Shown one piece after another: positions 23,736-35,094 of a stretch of DNA of 64,000 bases. Every line of letters begins with the position of its first letter. The stretch's first letter is position 1. Position numbers and translations under genes: made by a program. This DNA is from Geosiphon pyriformis (Eukaryota; Glomeromycota; Glomeromycetes; Archaeosporales; Geosiphonaceae). Below the pieces are notes generated by a model. It had not been told where the DNA came from. It worked only from the letters and a program-made list of their open reading frames with translations, and did not search any database. The DNA lies in NCBI GenBank assembly GCA_016748015.1, contig JAAOMT010000703.1:326884-390883 (forward strand), written 5' to 3'.

Positions 23736-26015
23736 TAAAATAAAAGTTTTACTTTTTGTCTCCTTAATTTTATAATCACAACCAGAACAAAGAGTAAAAA
23801 AGCTGCACCTGATATCTGTCCTGAGATATCTAATAAAATTTCAACCAAAGAAGCTCTCTCTGTTGTAGAAGCAACTAGACAAAACGTTTTAGAAGTCTTT
23901 CTTTTACTCAGTAATTGTAATAAGCTGTTTTTGGTAGCCACTGAAGCAACTTCCTTATCTTTGACTGGTTTTTTACCAGTCAAAGTTCCCTCAAAGAGAC
24001 ATACTTAGATTAGTCCCAGTGTTGCCTTTATCTCAACTAAGGGCCCAAAAGTGTTTAATAATAGACCAGTTAACAAGCTGGTCTTCTTTTTCATAACTTC
24101 TATATCTGGTGCTGCTAACATCTTTTCTTCAAAAAAAATAGTCAAAAAGACCAAAAGTTCAGAAAAGTGAGAGCAGTTGCTTGTCTCTGCTATTGTTACA
24201 CCAAACCCTTTTGTGGTTCCCAATGAGATCTTAAATGAGATCTCCATAGCATCATCCAGCATGTTGTCCAAAATGGGCTTAGATCAACCTCTGGCTATGT
24301 TGCCAAATGTGGTGTCTTCCAGTAGATTATCGCTGGTTTTAGAAGCAAAACAATTTCTTTTTGTTGGGTCACCTGTTCTTGAAAACTGGGCTGATCAAAT
24401 GGAAACTGAATTATCTCCTTTTCTAGTTTTTGGTACTACTTCTGATGGTGCTTGGAAAACTATTACTGGTCATTAAAAGTTTGCTGAGTAGGTGGCCTCC
24501 ACTTTGGTGTTTGATGCTTCTTTTGGCTTATGTTAAGACTGTTTTTCAATTAATACATGATTTCTTAGATGCGAAGTCAGTATTAAAAGACAATGTGAAG
24601 CTGTTTTGTATAAAGTTTGCTTCTCAAATGTCTTTGGAAGCTGTATTTTTGGTTGAGCTTACAAGCTCTGTATATTTGGCCACTCTCAAAATTGCCAAGT
24701 CTTTGGTGGTTTCTGAGTCTGGTTCCCCTTCTGCTGCTGTTGTGTTGTATAATGTGCTCTTGGGTGTGTTTGCTGCTGACATTAAGATGACTTTTGATGT
24801 GTTTGGTAGTGTTATTTAAGTTGTGTTGAAGCTTGTTGGCATTTGGCAGTATGTGGTGGTTTATTTTGAGAAGTTGGACTCTGTTGTATCTACTTTGAAT
24901 CATTGGTCAGTCTTAGTGGACAAAGATAGTGTTAGGATCTTTCCCCTTGTGAATCAACAGGAAACAATTGTGTCTTATAATAAATTTAAGGCCAAATTGG
25001 TTAATCTTCTTCCTGGTTGCACTGTTTTTATGATAAGTAATATGATTTCTCAGGTTGGTGGTCAGACATGTTTTATTCCCTGTTTTTCTAAGTCTGGTTG
25101 TTGTTCTCAGTTTGCTCTGATTACATTTGGCTTTTAAGCTGATTTGGATCTTGCTGTTATTAAAACTGGTACACTAAGAAAGTGCTGTATCTGGTAGAAA
25201 ACTTCTGGTTGTCAGCATTGTTTTTGGTGTCAAAAAATAGGCCACTTGGCCATGGACTGTAATGTTGTTCCACCTTTCTCTTCTAAGGCTCCCAAGATGT
25301 TTAAATTACATTTTATTGGTTCTTTGTTTTATGTAAAAGCATTTGTTCTCCCGTTCTTTCTGAGTTTTCTCTTTTGGTGGCTGCTGCTGTTCCTGTTGCT
25401 ATTGTAAATTCTTTGGTGTTTTCTCAACTGGCATTTCTGAAATCTGATTTGGCTAAGCTTTCTGTTTTGGTTGAATCTATTGTTAAGCTTGTTGGCTCTA
25501 TGGTCAAAGTTTTTGAACAATTTGTTAATAGTGATCTGGTTTCAAGTTCTGTTCTTGGCCTCAAAGTCAACAAGGTTTTGGTTCACATGAGTATCTTTAG
25601 CAGAGCTGTTGGTAAGTTGGAGCAAGAAGTAGTCACTCTGAAAACTGAGTGTGGTTTTGAAGACGTTGATATGTCTGGCCTTCATGTAAGTTTATCATCT
25701 TTTAATGATAATATGTTTTTTAATTTGATGTCTTTTTGGGAACATAAATCTGCTATTATAAAGACTGATGTCTTTAAAACAGCTGAATAGTTGGTTGGAT
25801 TGGTTAATAATAGTGCTACATTATTTGAAATTGTTCAAAGAATGTTTTCTTTGGGTAAGTTTTCTTTTGGTGTATCAATGTAGTATAGCCTGAACTAACT
25901 TAAATAGTTGGTTACATGTAGTAAGTGTGTGAATTATATTTAGTCCTGGGTCACTTAGTTTGGTCCTAATTTCTAGATAATGGTTGGGTTACACTCGTTA
26001 AACTCTTAATAAAAA
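23736..26015 (+). mobile_element. LN1: LINE-type insertion carrying only ORF1
   Basis: The insertion lies in X2 gag and is flanked by the 11-bp direct repeat AAAAACTTAAA (23725-23735 and 26016-26026). It ends in ACTCTTAAT plus a short A run, as expected for target-primed reverse transcription. It contains one decayed ORF with RRM-like and CCHC segments and about 110-200 bp of 3' non-coding sequence, but no endonuclease or RT. It is therefore an ORF1-only (half-LINE) or internally deleted copy. X1 shows the uninterrupted target. Confidence 0.75.
23781..25904 (+). pseudogene. LINE ORF1-like protein, decayed
   Basis: The plus-strand frame from 23781 reads ...PEISNKISTKEALSVVEATR..., a Ser/Lys-rich N-terminal part. 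About 24700-24930 follows with an RRM-like block (AVVLYNVLLGVFAADIK ... VGIWQYVVVYFEKL). A CCHC knuckle CFWCQKIGHLAMDC lies at about 25228-25270, and a heptad-like Leu/Val-rich C-terminal region at 25374-25790. It is an RNA-binding chaperone-like protein in the LINE family. At least two frameshifts (near 24510 and 25360) and stops at former Gln/Trp codons break it. Confidence 0.7.
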
Positions 26016-26464
26016 AAAAACTTAAACGCATCTTTTAAAAACTGGCAAGTATTTAAAGATACTTTTTTGAAACAGTTTATTAACAACAATACTTCTATTA
26101 TTTTCCAAAACCAGTTTTGTAATATTAAGCAAAAGCTTTCTGAATTTATTATAATTTATTTTAAGAAGTTTAATAAACTTTTTAAAAGAATTTGACAATT
26201 AAAAACCAACAACTACTATTTTAATACTCAAATTTTAAATTAATTTATTGTTAGATTCAAAGATAAATTAATTAAAAAAGTTTGCTTACATGTCCCAAAA
26301 GATTTAGTTATAGCCATTTAATATGTTAAAGCCAATAAAATAGTCATTGTTACTCAATAGAAATTAACAAAAATCAAAAATAATAATATTATAATATATT
26401 AATTAATTATTAAATAATAGTATAAATAGAACAGATTAACAAATAAAATTAGAAAATATAACAT
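26016..26464 (+). pseudogene. X2 gag, second part
   Basis: Resumes the X2 alignment with X1 after LN1 (for example TTTTAAAAACTGGCAAG near 26030 against the complement of about 4130). The similarity fades towards 26464, where the DU2 LTR begins. Frame-broken. Confidence 0.55.
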
Positions 26465-27344
26465 TGTTACTCATAGAATATAGAAAAAATACTAGCATAT
26501 AAATTAGCCAATCAGAAGTAGGTACAATAAATATGGAATTCTAAAATTCCTCTCAGAGGAATTGCAAGATTCCAGGAATTTCAGGATTCTTGTACAAGGA
26601 ATTGCAGGATTCCAGAATTCCAGGATTCCTCTCAAAAAAATTGCAGGATTTCAGGAATTCCAGGATTCCTGGTGTGAAGAATTGAGAAATTCAGGAATCT
26701 CAATTATGTATATATAGCAGTAGTATTAGAAGTAGAAAAGACAGAATCCTTTAGTTAGAAATTTCTCAGTTTAGATCTAATCAAAACAACCTTTCATTCA
26801 CAAAATATCAATAAATAATTATTTACTATCTCAATCCACTCTCTATTATCAACACTTCATGTTGATAGTAGTTAATACTTAACTACACTGGAACAATAGC
26901 TCTTGATCATGACTATTGATGGGATACTAACTTGTAATTGCTTTTGTTTATTTCTTTTCTTTTATCTTCTTTTATTTTCTTTGGCATTTTTTTTGGTTGA
27001 CTAATTGATTAAGAATTAAAAGTGCTGAGTTATTGATCTTAAGAATAGCCTGGTAAAAGAACCCAAAAGAAGAGTATAAGATTTATATATATTAACAGAT
27101 AATTTACCAGAAGAGCATCTCTGCCAGATTACCAGCCATCATGCTGAGAAAAAAATTCAACAGAATTGCAATTCTGGGAGGCTATGGGAAAGACAACCAC
27201 TAAATTTCTGTTTATTATACAAAAAACTCCACAACAAAGCCTTCAGATTCACAAACCCTTCAGATACCAATGCCAACAAATCAATTAAGCACCAAGTTAT
27301 GGATTTGTTATTTGATTTGAGACCCCAAATAATTACCTGTAACA
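26465..27344 (+). repeat. DU2 5' LTR
   Basis: 880 bp, TGTTACTCATAG...CTGTAACA, followed by TT and the primer site. The matching 3' LTR is outside the window. Confidence 0.9.
26536..26717 (+). promoter_or_regulatory. DU2 U3 repeats and TATA box
   Basis: Four degenerate ~40-bp units of GGAATT/AATTCC words at 26536-26690 lie directly upstream of TATATATAG (26709-26717). Confidence 0.55.
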
Positions 27345-27346
27345 TT

Positions 27347-27363
27347 TGGTGCTCGCTGTGAGA
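27347..27363 (+). promoter_or_regulatory. DU2 primer binding site
   Basis: TGGTGCTCGCTGTGAGA, two bases after the LTR; one of the family variants. Confidence 0.7.
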
Positions 27364-27406
27364 TATAATCTTATAGAGAACCAGCACCAACAACAATCAT
27401 CCAAAA

Positions 27407-28712
27407 GTGGCAGAATCAGAAATTATAGAAGCAAACCATTTAAAATTTGCCAAAGTCTTGTTTTAGCAGTACAGCCAACAATTAGGATTAAACAACAACC
27501 ATTATTCAGCAGAATCCACTTTCAATTTCTACATCAATAATAAAATCATAGACTGCTTAGGAGAAACAGTTAACATTGAATCTCCAAGAAAAAATTTCTA
27601 TACAGAATTATTTCAACATACCAGCTTATCAAGAAATTACAGTTTTACACCAATCATTAGGGAAATCAATCAAACCATTGAAAGATACACACAACAACAA
27701 TTTCTAATTACCTATGCAGACAAAAAAAAAAAAAGACTACAAACCCCAACAGTGACACCAAAGGGGATTTAACCACCTACTTGAAAGAAAACTAGAATTA
27801 AATCACCAACAAACTTATCATACCATTATATACCTGAAAGTGCCATCAACATCCCATCAACAAGCATGTTCACATTACATACGACATCAACCTTTGAACA
27901 ACTCTCATTTCAAAGTAAACAAAAGAAAGCAGAATTACTAGGAACCTATGGCAATTATTTTGAAGGATTTAAATCGTGATTGCCAATGTTATCAGAATTC
28001 CAATTACTGCCATCTTAACCAGATTTTGGAAACACAAGTCTCTGGAAGATAATGGAATCAGAAAAAGAGGAAGAAAAACAAGCCAAAGATCAAGAATTTA
28101 CTTACTAAAACACAATTTTGGAAAATCCAGAAATCAAAACTTCAAATTTTCAAACTCAACAAAATAATCCAAACTCTGAGTTAATTAATTAGGAAAACTT
28201 ACCTTTTGAAATCATCATTAATCAGCAACCAATCAATCCAATTGCCAAACAACCCCAAGAACTGCTAATACCATCTCAATTACTACCCTTTCTATTACTA
28301 CAGCAACCAAATATGGATCCAATGGCTTATGCCCCAATAGCAAAACTTGAGAAGTTTACAGGAGAAGATGACACACAAATATGGCTGAATAATATGGATT
28401 ACAGCCAATGGATGGAATGACACCAGAGTACTCCAAGCTATCCCTTATTTTTTACAAGATACTGCTGACTCATGATATCAAAGTTTGGTCACCAAACCTC
28501 AAACATTTCAAGAATTTAAAGTTGTATTCTTGGGATATTTTAGTAATAATAACAGTATTAATTGTCTGGCCAACACTTTCATTACAATTAAACAAGGAAA
28601 AACAGAAGCAGTTACCACTTATTTAGAATGCTTTTACAGGAACTTGTGCCAGATCCAAGCAATTGACACCAATTATTTTACAGTGGTCCAGATCCTAAAC
28701 CAATTTATTTGT
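27407..28712 (+). pseudogene. DU2 gag, N-terminal part
   Basis: The conserved block opens at GTG 27407 (VAESEIIEANHLKFAK), followed by NNNHYSAESTFNFYINNK, an acidic Glu/Lys linker and Pro/Gln-rich sequence. A capsid-like helical region (FSNNNSINCLANTF) ends LNQFIC at the DU3 insertion. A frame change near 28480 and several stops at Gln/Trp positions break it. Gag would form the particle and bind element RNA. Confidence 0.8.
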
Positions 28713-29561
28713 TGTTACAGGTGATTATTTCTGCTGTTGAATTAAATAACAAACCTGTAACTTGGTGCTCAAAAACTACTTTCGTTGATGAAGTTCTGCA
28801 AGTGTTGTATCTGAAGGTTTTGGTTGAGTTCTTTATATAATGAACAGAGATTCAGTGGTGATGGTAGTAGTTTTCCTGGAGTCGTAATTATGCCCAATTT
28901 CTTTCTCAGCTTGGCGGCCAGATTTATTCTGGTAGTCATGCCCTTCTGGTAAGCTATCTGTTAATATATATAATTCTACCCTTATTTCTGGGTCTTTTAC
29001 CAGACTATCCTTGACGTCAATAACTCAGCGCTTAATCTTTTAATCAATTAGTATACAACAATAAAACAACATGAAGAAAGAAAAGAAAAGAAAGAAAATA
29101 AGCCAAGGCAATTTGCAGATTAGTATTCCGTCAATAGCCGTGATCAAGAGCTATTGTTCCAGTGTAGTTAAATATCAATTATTATCAACATGAAGTATTG
29201 ATAGTGAGGAGTAGATTGAGATATAAAATAATTATTTATTTGATGATTGTGTTTCTGGGCTAAAGATTCTGTTATATTGATTCTGTCTTTTCTGTTTCTA
29301 ATACTACTGCTATATATACATAATTGAGATTTCTCAATTTCTCAATTCTTTACAACAGGAATCCTGAAATTCTTGGAATTCTGCAATTCCTATGAGAGGA
29401 ATCCTGGAATTCTGGAATTCTGCAATTCCTTGTTGGGAAATCCTGAAATTCTTGGAATCCTGCAATTCCTGAGAGAAATCCTGGAATTCCATATTTACTA
29501 TGCCTACTTCTGATTGGCTAATAATCATGCTAATATATTTTCTATATTTCTATGAGTAACA
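28713..29561 (-). repeat. DU3 3' LTR
   Basis: 849 bp, plus-strand TGTTACAGGTG...TGAGTAACA. Over the first ~340 bp it differs from its partner at about 30 positions, all transitions. Confidence 0.93.
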
Positions 29562-29577
29562 TTATTCCTTCCTTTTA
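29562..29577 (-). promoter_or_regulatory. DU3 polypurine tract
   Basis: The minus strand reads AAAAGGAAGGAATAA directly before the LTR. Confidence 0.75.
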
Positions 29578-30400
29578 ATATTGAGCTCTTTTGAAATTCA
29601 ACTTATTTAATTCCCCCTCTTGAAGTATTTCTTGGATTTCATTTTCAAGAATTACTTGTGTTATTTGGGTCTGTAATTCTTCAAATTGAGCATTGATGAT
29701 CTTTTCCAATTGATTACTGGTAACCATATCCATTGCTTTGCTAAGCAATATTTCTGGTCTATTCTGAAATGCTGTGTGTATTTGGTATATGGCTCGAGCC
29801 TGTGTGGATAAGTTGTTTTTCCCCACAAAATGTTCTAATTGTTGTAGTATTCTTTTGTCGAATAATTGCTTTGTTTTATTTGTATATAGATTCTGGATAT
29901 TTACATGTTGTCCCAAGTAAAAATAACAATAGTTTCGTGGAAATTGTTGTATTCACCAATTCCAAGTTTCTTTAGTCAACTCTTGATATAGTGACTCTTT
30001 TGTCAACTCTTTTATTGCTAATTTTACTTTTGCAATGATTTTGTCCACAGTATTTTCAGTTTTCTTCTGTGTTCTGAGTTGCAATGTCTTTTTAGTATCT
30101 TGATATCGAATAGTTTGTTGATTGATTGTAATCTCCATTTCCTGGTATTGGATTAATTGAAAAAGTTGTTGTGCTAGTGAGTGAATGTTGTCTGTAATTT
30201 ACATTTTTCTGATATTTCCTATTGCGTCTACCATGTCTTTATATATTTTTTTAATAGATCAATTTTACGTGTTGTTGTCAATAATAACAATTGGTTCCAA
30301 ATCTTGTGAAATCTTATCTGGTTGGACTAGTATTCTTTGTACTTCTAATTGTGGAATATTACTGGTAGATGGTAGTGTGATGTTGTGATATAGTTTCAGT
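29575..30400 (-). pseudogene. DU3 post-integrase C-terminal extension
   Basis: The region continues the integrase frame through stops. Block 30138-29953 starts MEITINQQTIRYQDTKKTLQ, and block 29916-29575 holds NIQNLYTNKTKQLFD, FVGKNNLST, FQNRPEILL and a Glu/Gln/Leu-rich tail ending FKRAQY-stop. DU4 ends FDKAQY-stop with the same spaced blocks, so this is a real conserved C-terminus of about 300 residues. It looks helical and charged, without membrane segments. No family recognised. Confidence 0.7.
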
Positions 30401-31480
30401 CAATCTCCATGTACTGCTTTGATTAAAATTTTGTTATCCAATCTTAATTTGTAAGCTCCATTTCCTAGAATTTCTTCTATGTAAAATGGTCTGTCCCATT
30501 TGGAGTCAAATTTTCCACTCCATTGTTTTTCTGCTTTGGTACAATGTAGTAATACTTTGTCTCCAATCTTGAATTCAACTGGTTTGTCTGGTAGTCGACT
30601 ATTGTGTCTTTCTTTCTGTTTTTCTTGTGACTTTTGAATATTATTCACTGCTCTTTTTCGTTTGTTTTTCAATGTTTCCATTAAGTCATATGTTTTTCTC
30701 AGCAATGTTTCTTGAAAATTTTTTTCTGTTATTGGTTCAGCTGAATATGTATTAATTTCTCTCTTTACTGGTAATGTTGCTGTTCTTCCATACACTAATT
30801 CAAATGGTGTTGCTTGTGTAATATTTTGTTTCATTGTCTGATAAGCAAATAGTACTGATGGTATGAACAAATCTCAATCATTCTGGTTTTCTTGGCTGAA
30901 CTTAGCTATTGCTTCACATAATGTTCTGTTGAATCTTTCTACTAATCCATTGGTTTGTGGATGGTATGATGATGATAATAGTCTTTTGATTCTGAATCTT
31001 TGGCTCAATTCTGTTAATGTTCTGTTCACAAAATGAGTTCCTTGGTCTGATAATAGTTCTTTTGGACATCCATGTCGACAAATCAAATCCTGATGAATGA
31101 ATTCAGCAATGGATTCTGCATCCGCTCTTTGAATTGCTTTCGCCTCTGGCCATTTAGTGAGATAGTTCATAGCTACTGCTATGTATCTGTTTCCTCTGCT
31201 GGTAATTGTTAATGGTCTGACTAAATCAATTCCAATATGGTCAAATAGTTGTTCCACTTTGATTGGTCTTAATGGTTTACTGGGTTTCGTACCTTCTCTT
31301 TGCTGACAAGCATCACAATTTTGAACATATTAGATAATGTCTGGATACATTGATGGTCAATAATATTTTTTTCTGGTTCTTTCCATGGTTGCTTCTTTAT
31401 GAAAATGTTCTGCTGTTGGATTTGAGTGTATGTTGAATAATATTGTCTCTTTTTCTGGCTCTGTAATTACTCTGGTTGGT
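30400..31480 (-). pseudogene. DU3 integrase, catalytic residues kept
   Basis: Core at 31257-30874: HIGIDLVRPLTI (first Asp), ELLSDQGTHFVNRTL (second Asp), PQTNGLVERFNRTL (Glu), the DDE triad spaced as in Ty3/Gypsy integrases. The next open block (30870-30400) holds KIGDKVLLHCTKAEKQW and SKWDRPFYIEEILGNGAYKL, the GPY/F-type module. A stop separates the two blocks. The upstream HHCC part is damaged. It inserts element DNA; here it is broken only by stops. Confidence 0.88.
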
Positions 31481-31779
31481 TGATCTGGATCTTTTTTATT
31501 TTTCCGATAAAGTATATTTTGGTGAGTAATAAAATATTTTGATTGTTGTTTGATACTCTTTCATTCCATTTGAGATAAATTCTCCTTGAACTGTTGAGTG
31601 TTTATATAATGTTGAAGTTGTTAATATTTTTGTATGTTCATCTTTTGTTATATTTTTCGTTGATATTGTTCTGGTTTTGTTATATTTTTGTGTTAAAATG
31701 TTCTTAGATTTGTCTTATTCATAACAAACCGTCAGCATTTCCATTGTCTTTTCTTTTTTTGTAATGTATAGTATAATTG

Positions 31780-32230
31780 TATGGTGCAAGTGCCATTTTC
31801 TATCTTGACTGTCTTCTATCTCCAAATTCTTGTTTTTGGAGTGATGTTAATCCCTTGTGATCTGTGTATACTTCAAACTTCTGGCTCAAGTATTCTTTCC
31901 ATTTCATGACTGACCAGTATATTGTTAAGTGTTCTTGTTCTGGTGTTCCATAGTTCTTTTTGGCTGGTATTAAACCTTTGCTGGCATATGCTACTGGATG
32001 TTTTCTGCTGTTTGGTCTCTTTTGAGATAATACTGCTCCCAATGCTTGGCCGGATGTATTGGTAGTGATGATGAATAGTTTGTTGTGATCTGGATAGATC
32101 AATACCAGAACTTGAATGAGCTTTCTTTTCAGAATATCAAAAGCTTCTTGTTGACTTTCTGTCCATTCATATTTTGTATTCTTAGTTTGCAGATTATTGA
32201 GCAGTTGAGCTATCTTTGAAAAATTCTTTA
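31780..32230 (-). pseudogene. DU3 RNase H
   Basis: Follows RT in the same frame (ORF 32504-31800). FIITTNTSGQALGAVLSQ (TTDASG changed to TTNTSG), PVAYASKGL, EQEHLTIYWSVMKWKEYL and VYTDHKGLTSLQ are the typical blocks of the Ty3/Gypsy RNase H/tether unit. The first metal-binding Asp appears as Asn, so activity is doubtful. Confidence 0.82.
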
Positions 32231-33131
32231 TAAAGTATCGATAATAGCTTGCAAATCCCAAGAATGATTTTAATTCAGTCACATTGGTTGGTACTGAAAA
32301 GTTCTTTACTATCTCTATTTTTTCTGAATCCATTTTGATTCTGTCTTTGCTGATTATGTGTCCCAAGAATTTTAGTTCTGTCTTGCCAAAGAAGCATTTT
32401 GTTGCATTTAACTTTAGTCCTGCTTTTCTTAGTCTTTTGAACACTTGTTGAAGATGATGAAGATGATTATCAAATGTTTTTGAGAATACATTGGTGTCAT
32501 CCAAGTATACAACTACTGATTTCTACAATAAGCCAGTATAGAAAATTTCCATTAGCTGTTGAAAAGTGGCTGGTGCATTGGTTAAACTGAATGGTATTAC
32601 TTCAAATTCGAAATTTTCTTCTCTTGTGGTGAATGCCATTTTCTTTTTGTCGGCTGGATCCATGGCCACTTGCCAGTAACCACTGTCCAAGTCTAATGTT
32701 GAGAACCATTTGTTTCTGCCAAAAGCATCGAATTGTTCTTGTATCTGTGGAGTTGGATAGCTGTCTCCACGAATTACACTATTTAGTTTTCTGTAGTCCA
32801 CACAAAATTGGATCTTTCCATTCTTCTTTTGAACAAGTACTACTGGTGATAACCATGGGCTCATTGATGGCTGAATTAACTCATTGTCAAGCATTTGGTT
32901 GATCTCTTGATGGATGATTTTATGGCTGGCTGGTGGTACTCTGTATGCTCACTGTTTGATGGGCATTGCATCTATAGTATTGATTTGATGTTGGATAATG
33001 TCAGTTCTGCCAAATTTGTTTTTGCTGGCAAAGATGTCATTGAACTGGTTGAGCAATATCTTGAGTTGCATATGTTGGAGTGGATCTAAGTTTCCCATGT
33101 TCATTTGTTCCAATTGTTCTGGTTGGAGCAA
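32230..33131 (-). pseudogene. DU3 reverse transcriptase, YLDD kept
   Basis: LLQPEQLEQMNMGNLDPLQH leads in. RT blocks MLDNELIQPSMSPW, VQKKNGKIQFCVDYRKLN, STLDLDSGYWQVAM, VIPFSLTNAPATFQQLM (32894-32523), a Trp-to-stop change, then VVVYLDDTNVFSKTF (catalytic YLDD), and KCFFGKTELKFLGH. It is in frame with the dUTPase domain upstream, apart from single stops (for example CGA to TGA after PIKQ). Confidence 0.9.
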
Positions 33132-33143
33132 ATAACATTCACT

Positions 33144-34505
33144 TCATTTGTATATTGTTTGTAATGTAATATTGACATATCTACAAAGTTGTGGAAAGTC
33201 TGGAATGGGGTTTGGTGGTTGATCTTCTATTTCAGTGTTTAAGTATCCAATGATGATTCTGGCTGGTATTACTATGACATTTCCTGTGTTGTTGTAGATG
33301 GGAATTTTAATGTGGCTGTAATCTTTAGCTGGTATGTGGAGATTGATGAGTTCAACTTCTCCTGATTCACAAAGACTGGCTTCTGCTTCAAAAATTTGTG
33401 CTTGGTCTTTTTTCTTCCTTTCTATTGCTAACATATACTGGTTATATGGTAGAATGGAAATAGCTTGACTGGTTGAGATAATTTCTCCTTGGCCAACAAT
33501 TTTTTCCTTTGCCATATTAACTGGTACATCTATTCTACCTGTTGATCCGAATCCCTGTATTCCTCTCGCTGTTATTTCTAATTCCTCTCTTTTTCCCACT
33601 GATACTAACTGAGCTACTCTAACCAGAAACAGGAATATTGCCTGTGCTATCTTTTTGTTGAGCTCTATTATATAGGCCTTTTCTGAGTCATTTTGTAGCA
33701 TAGCAATGATATTTCCTACATATCCTGTGTCAATTATTCCTCCTCTTATATTAATCCCTCTTTTTGCTAAACTACTCCTAGAAGCTAATTGAATCATTGT
33801 TGTTGCCGGAATTTCTAGTGTTACTTTCAAATCAATGCAGGTGCATGGATGTGGTTCCAATTTGATGGCCTCTTTTCTTGAATACCTCAGATCAAACTCT
33901 GTATCAGTATCATGTGCATGTTCTGGCATAATCCCTTCTCCATTGTTACTATACCATTTCAACTCTTGTTCCTTGGAGAGATCTGGTAGTACAATGTATT
34001 GTTCATAGTTTAAATTGGAGTTTGAATTTGAGTTTGAATCATCTTTGTTGTCATTGCCATTTTGAATGGAGCTGGAACCAGTGTTTTTGTTGTTGTCGTC
34101 AAAGTCTGAATTGCGATTGATCAGTGATTCTGATTCTGATGCACAGCTGCTGATTGGTTCTTCTTCTTCAGGTATCATGTAGATTATGCATGGTGGTGGA
34201 TTGTAAATGAGGTCACAATTGTCACAATATTCAAAGTCATTGGGAATTAAACAATAGCAACACAGTCTTGTATTTAACTGTGCTAGCCATTGTTCTTGCT
34301 CTTTTCTAGTGGGTGCCAAGTTTTGGTAGTGTTCATAGAACTCTTCTGGTTTCAGAAAATTTATGACTGGCTCTGTGTTCCAGTCAAGCTCGATGGGTTC
34401 TGGTGGGTTGTTTTTAATTGTCCTGATTTCTTTTGGTGATGCGCCTTCAATTTTGGCGATTGCCATCTGCCATAATTCATTATCATTGTGTGGACAACTG
34501 TCCAA
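33144..34505 (-). CDS. DU3 zinc ribbon-like block, acidic linker and dUTPase domain (longest open frame here)
   Basis: 453 open codons. Order: Trp/Glu-rich block, LCCYCLIPNDFEYCDNCD (CxxC..CxxC, about residues 105-125), Ser/Asn/Asp linker, then a trimeric dUTPase. Its motifs are DTEFDLRY (1), ASRSSLAKRGI (2), GGIIDTGYVGNI with catalytic Asp and substrate Tyr (3), NKKIAQAIF (4) and ARGIQGFGSTGRID (5). Behind it, a conserved block (IPIYNNTGNVIVIP) links to RT. Expected reaction: dUTP to dUMP plus pyrophosphate, limiting uracil in cDNA. Position between protease and RT is unlike lentiviruses (RT to integrase) and betaretroviruses (before protease). Confidence 0.85.
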   Translation of the reverse strand: MDSCPHNDNELWQMAIAKIEGASPKEIRTIKNNPPEPIELDWNTEPVINFLKPEEFYEHYQNLAPTRKEQEQWLAQLNTRLCCYCLIPNDFEYCDNCDLIYNPPPCIIYMIPEEEEPISSCASESESLINRNSDFDDNNKNTGSSSIQNGNDNKDDSNSNSNSNLNYEQYIVLPDLSKEQELKWYSNNGEGIMPEHAHDTDTEFDLRYSRKEAIKLEPHPCTCIDLKVTLEIPATTMIQLASRSSLAKRGINIRGGIIDTGYVGNIIAMLQNDSEKAYIIELNKKIAQAIFLFLVRVAQLVSVGKREELEITARGIQGFGSTGRIDVPVNMAKEKIVGQGEIISTSQAISILPYNQYMLAIERKKKDQAQIFEAEASLCESGEVELINLHIPAKDYSHIKIPIYNNTGNVIVIPARIIIGYLNTEIEDQPPNPIPDFPQLCRYVNITLQTIYK

Positions 34506-34860
34506 TCACTGTACAGCTCTTCTCCAGGCGGCTTCTATGGGTGTTCTTTTCTTGACCCAGTCGCTGATAAGAATTGTGTATTGGCAGGACATGTCACATG
34601 TTTCTCCTCTCCCTGGAATGTCATTCCACATTCCTTCATTGAGGAGAGTTTCTCCACAGGCTATATATGGTGTATTATCCCATTTTCTCACTTGTTTTGG
34701 TCTTCCAAAATGTTCAACATGGCATGCGCAGCAATAAAACTTGGTTGCCATCTGATATTCTTCATTATTGCCACAGCATGCGCTCATTGATGACAATTTC
34801 TTGCCACAATTAACGCATATCAGTTTGGGTCAGTAATAGGTCAATGATTGTTGTTGACCA
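34506..34860 (-). pseudogene. DU3 Cys-rich region, N-terminal part
   Basis: The open block 34796-34506 and the codons just before it contain CVNCGKKLSSMSACC, FYCCACHVEHFG, YIACGETLLNEGMWNDIPG and ETCDMSCQYTILISDWV. That makes at least five close Cys pairs and a His, suggesting several zinc sites. One stop separates it from the dUTPase ORF in the same frame. The unit is conserved in all complete DU elements. I cannot name it; RNA binding or a protein contact are guesses. Confidence 0.72.
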
Positions 34861-35094
34861 TAGGTGTATGGGATATAAGTGTTGTTGGCTTGAGTGTTTT
34901 TTTCCTCTCTCTCTTTCCCTTTTCTTCTTTCCACTTCCAACTTGATGGTTTTTCCTGTTCATTGTCAGTCCAGGTCAAATTGTCTGTTTCCCAGATCAGT
35001 TCCTCTTTTTGCTTTTTCTTAGGGTTGTTGTTTCATAAGAGTATCAGTGGTAGTTTGTTGTGGTCGGCATCACCCCAGGAGACTTGGTAAGCTT

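Noticed and set aside
23723-24271. Two open frames on the minus strand (23723-23983, 24005-24271)
   Set aside because: The plus strand here reads as the N-terminal part of the LINE ORF1 in one frame with two Trp-type stops; the minus frames are its shadow.
34363-34790. Plus-strand open frames at 34363-34737 and 34488-34790
   Set aside because: They mirror the minus-strand Cys-rich and dUTPase coding sequence, which matches three sister copies.
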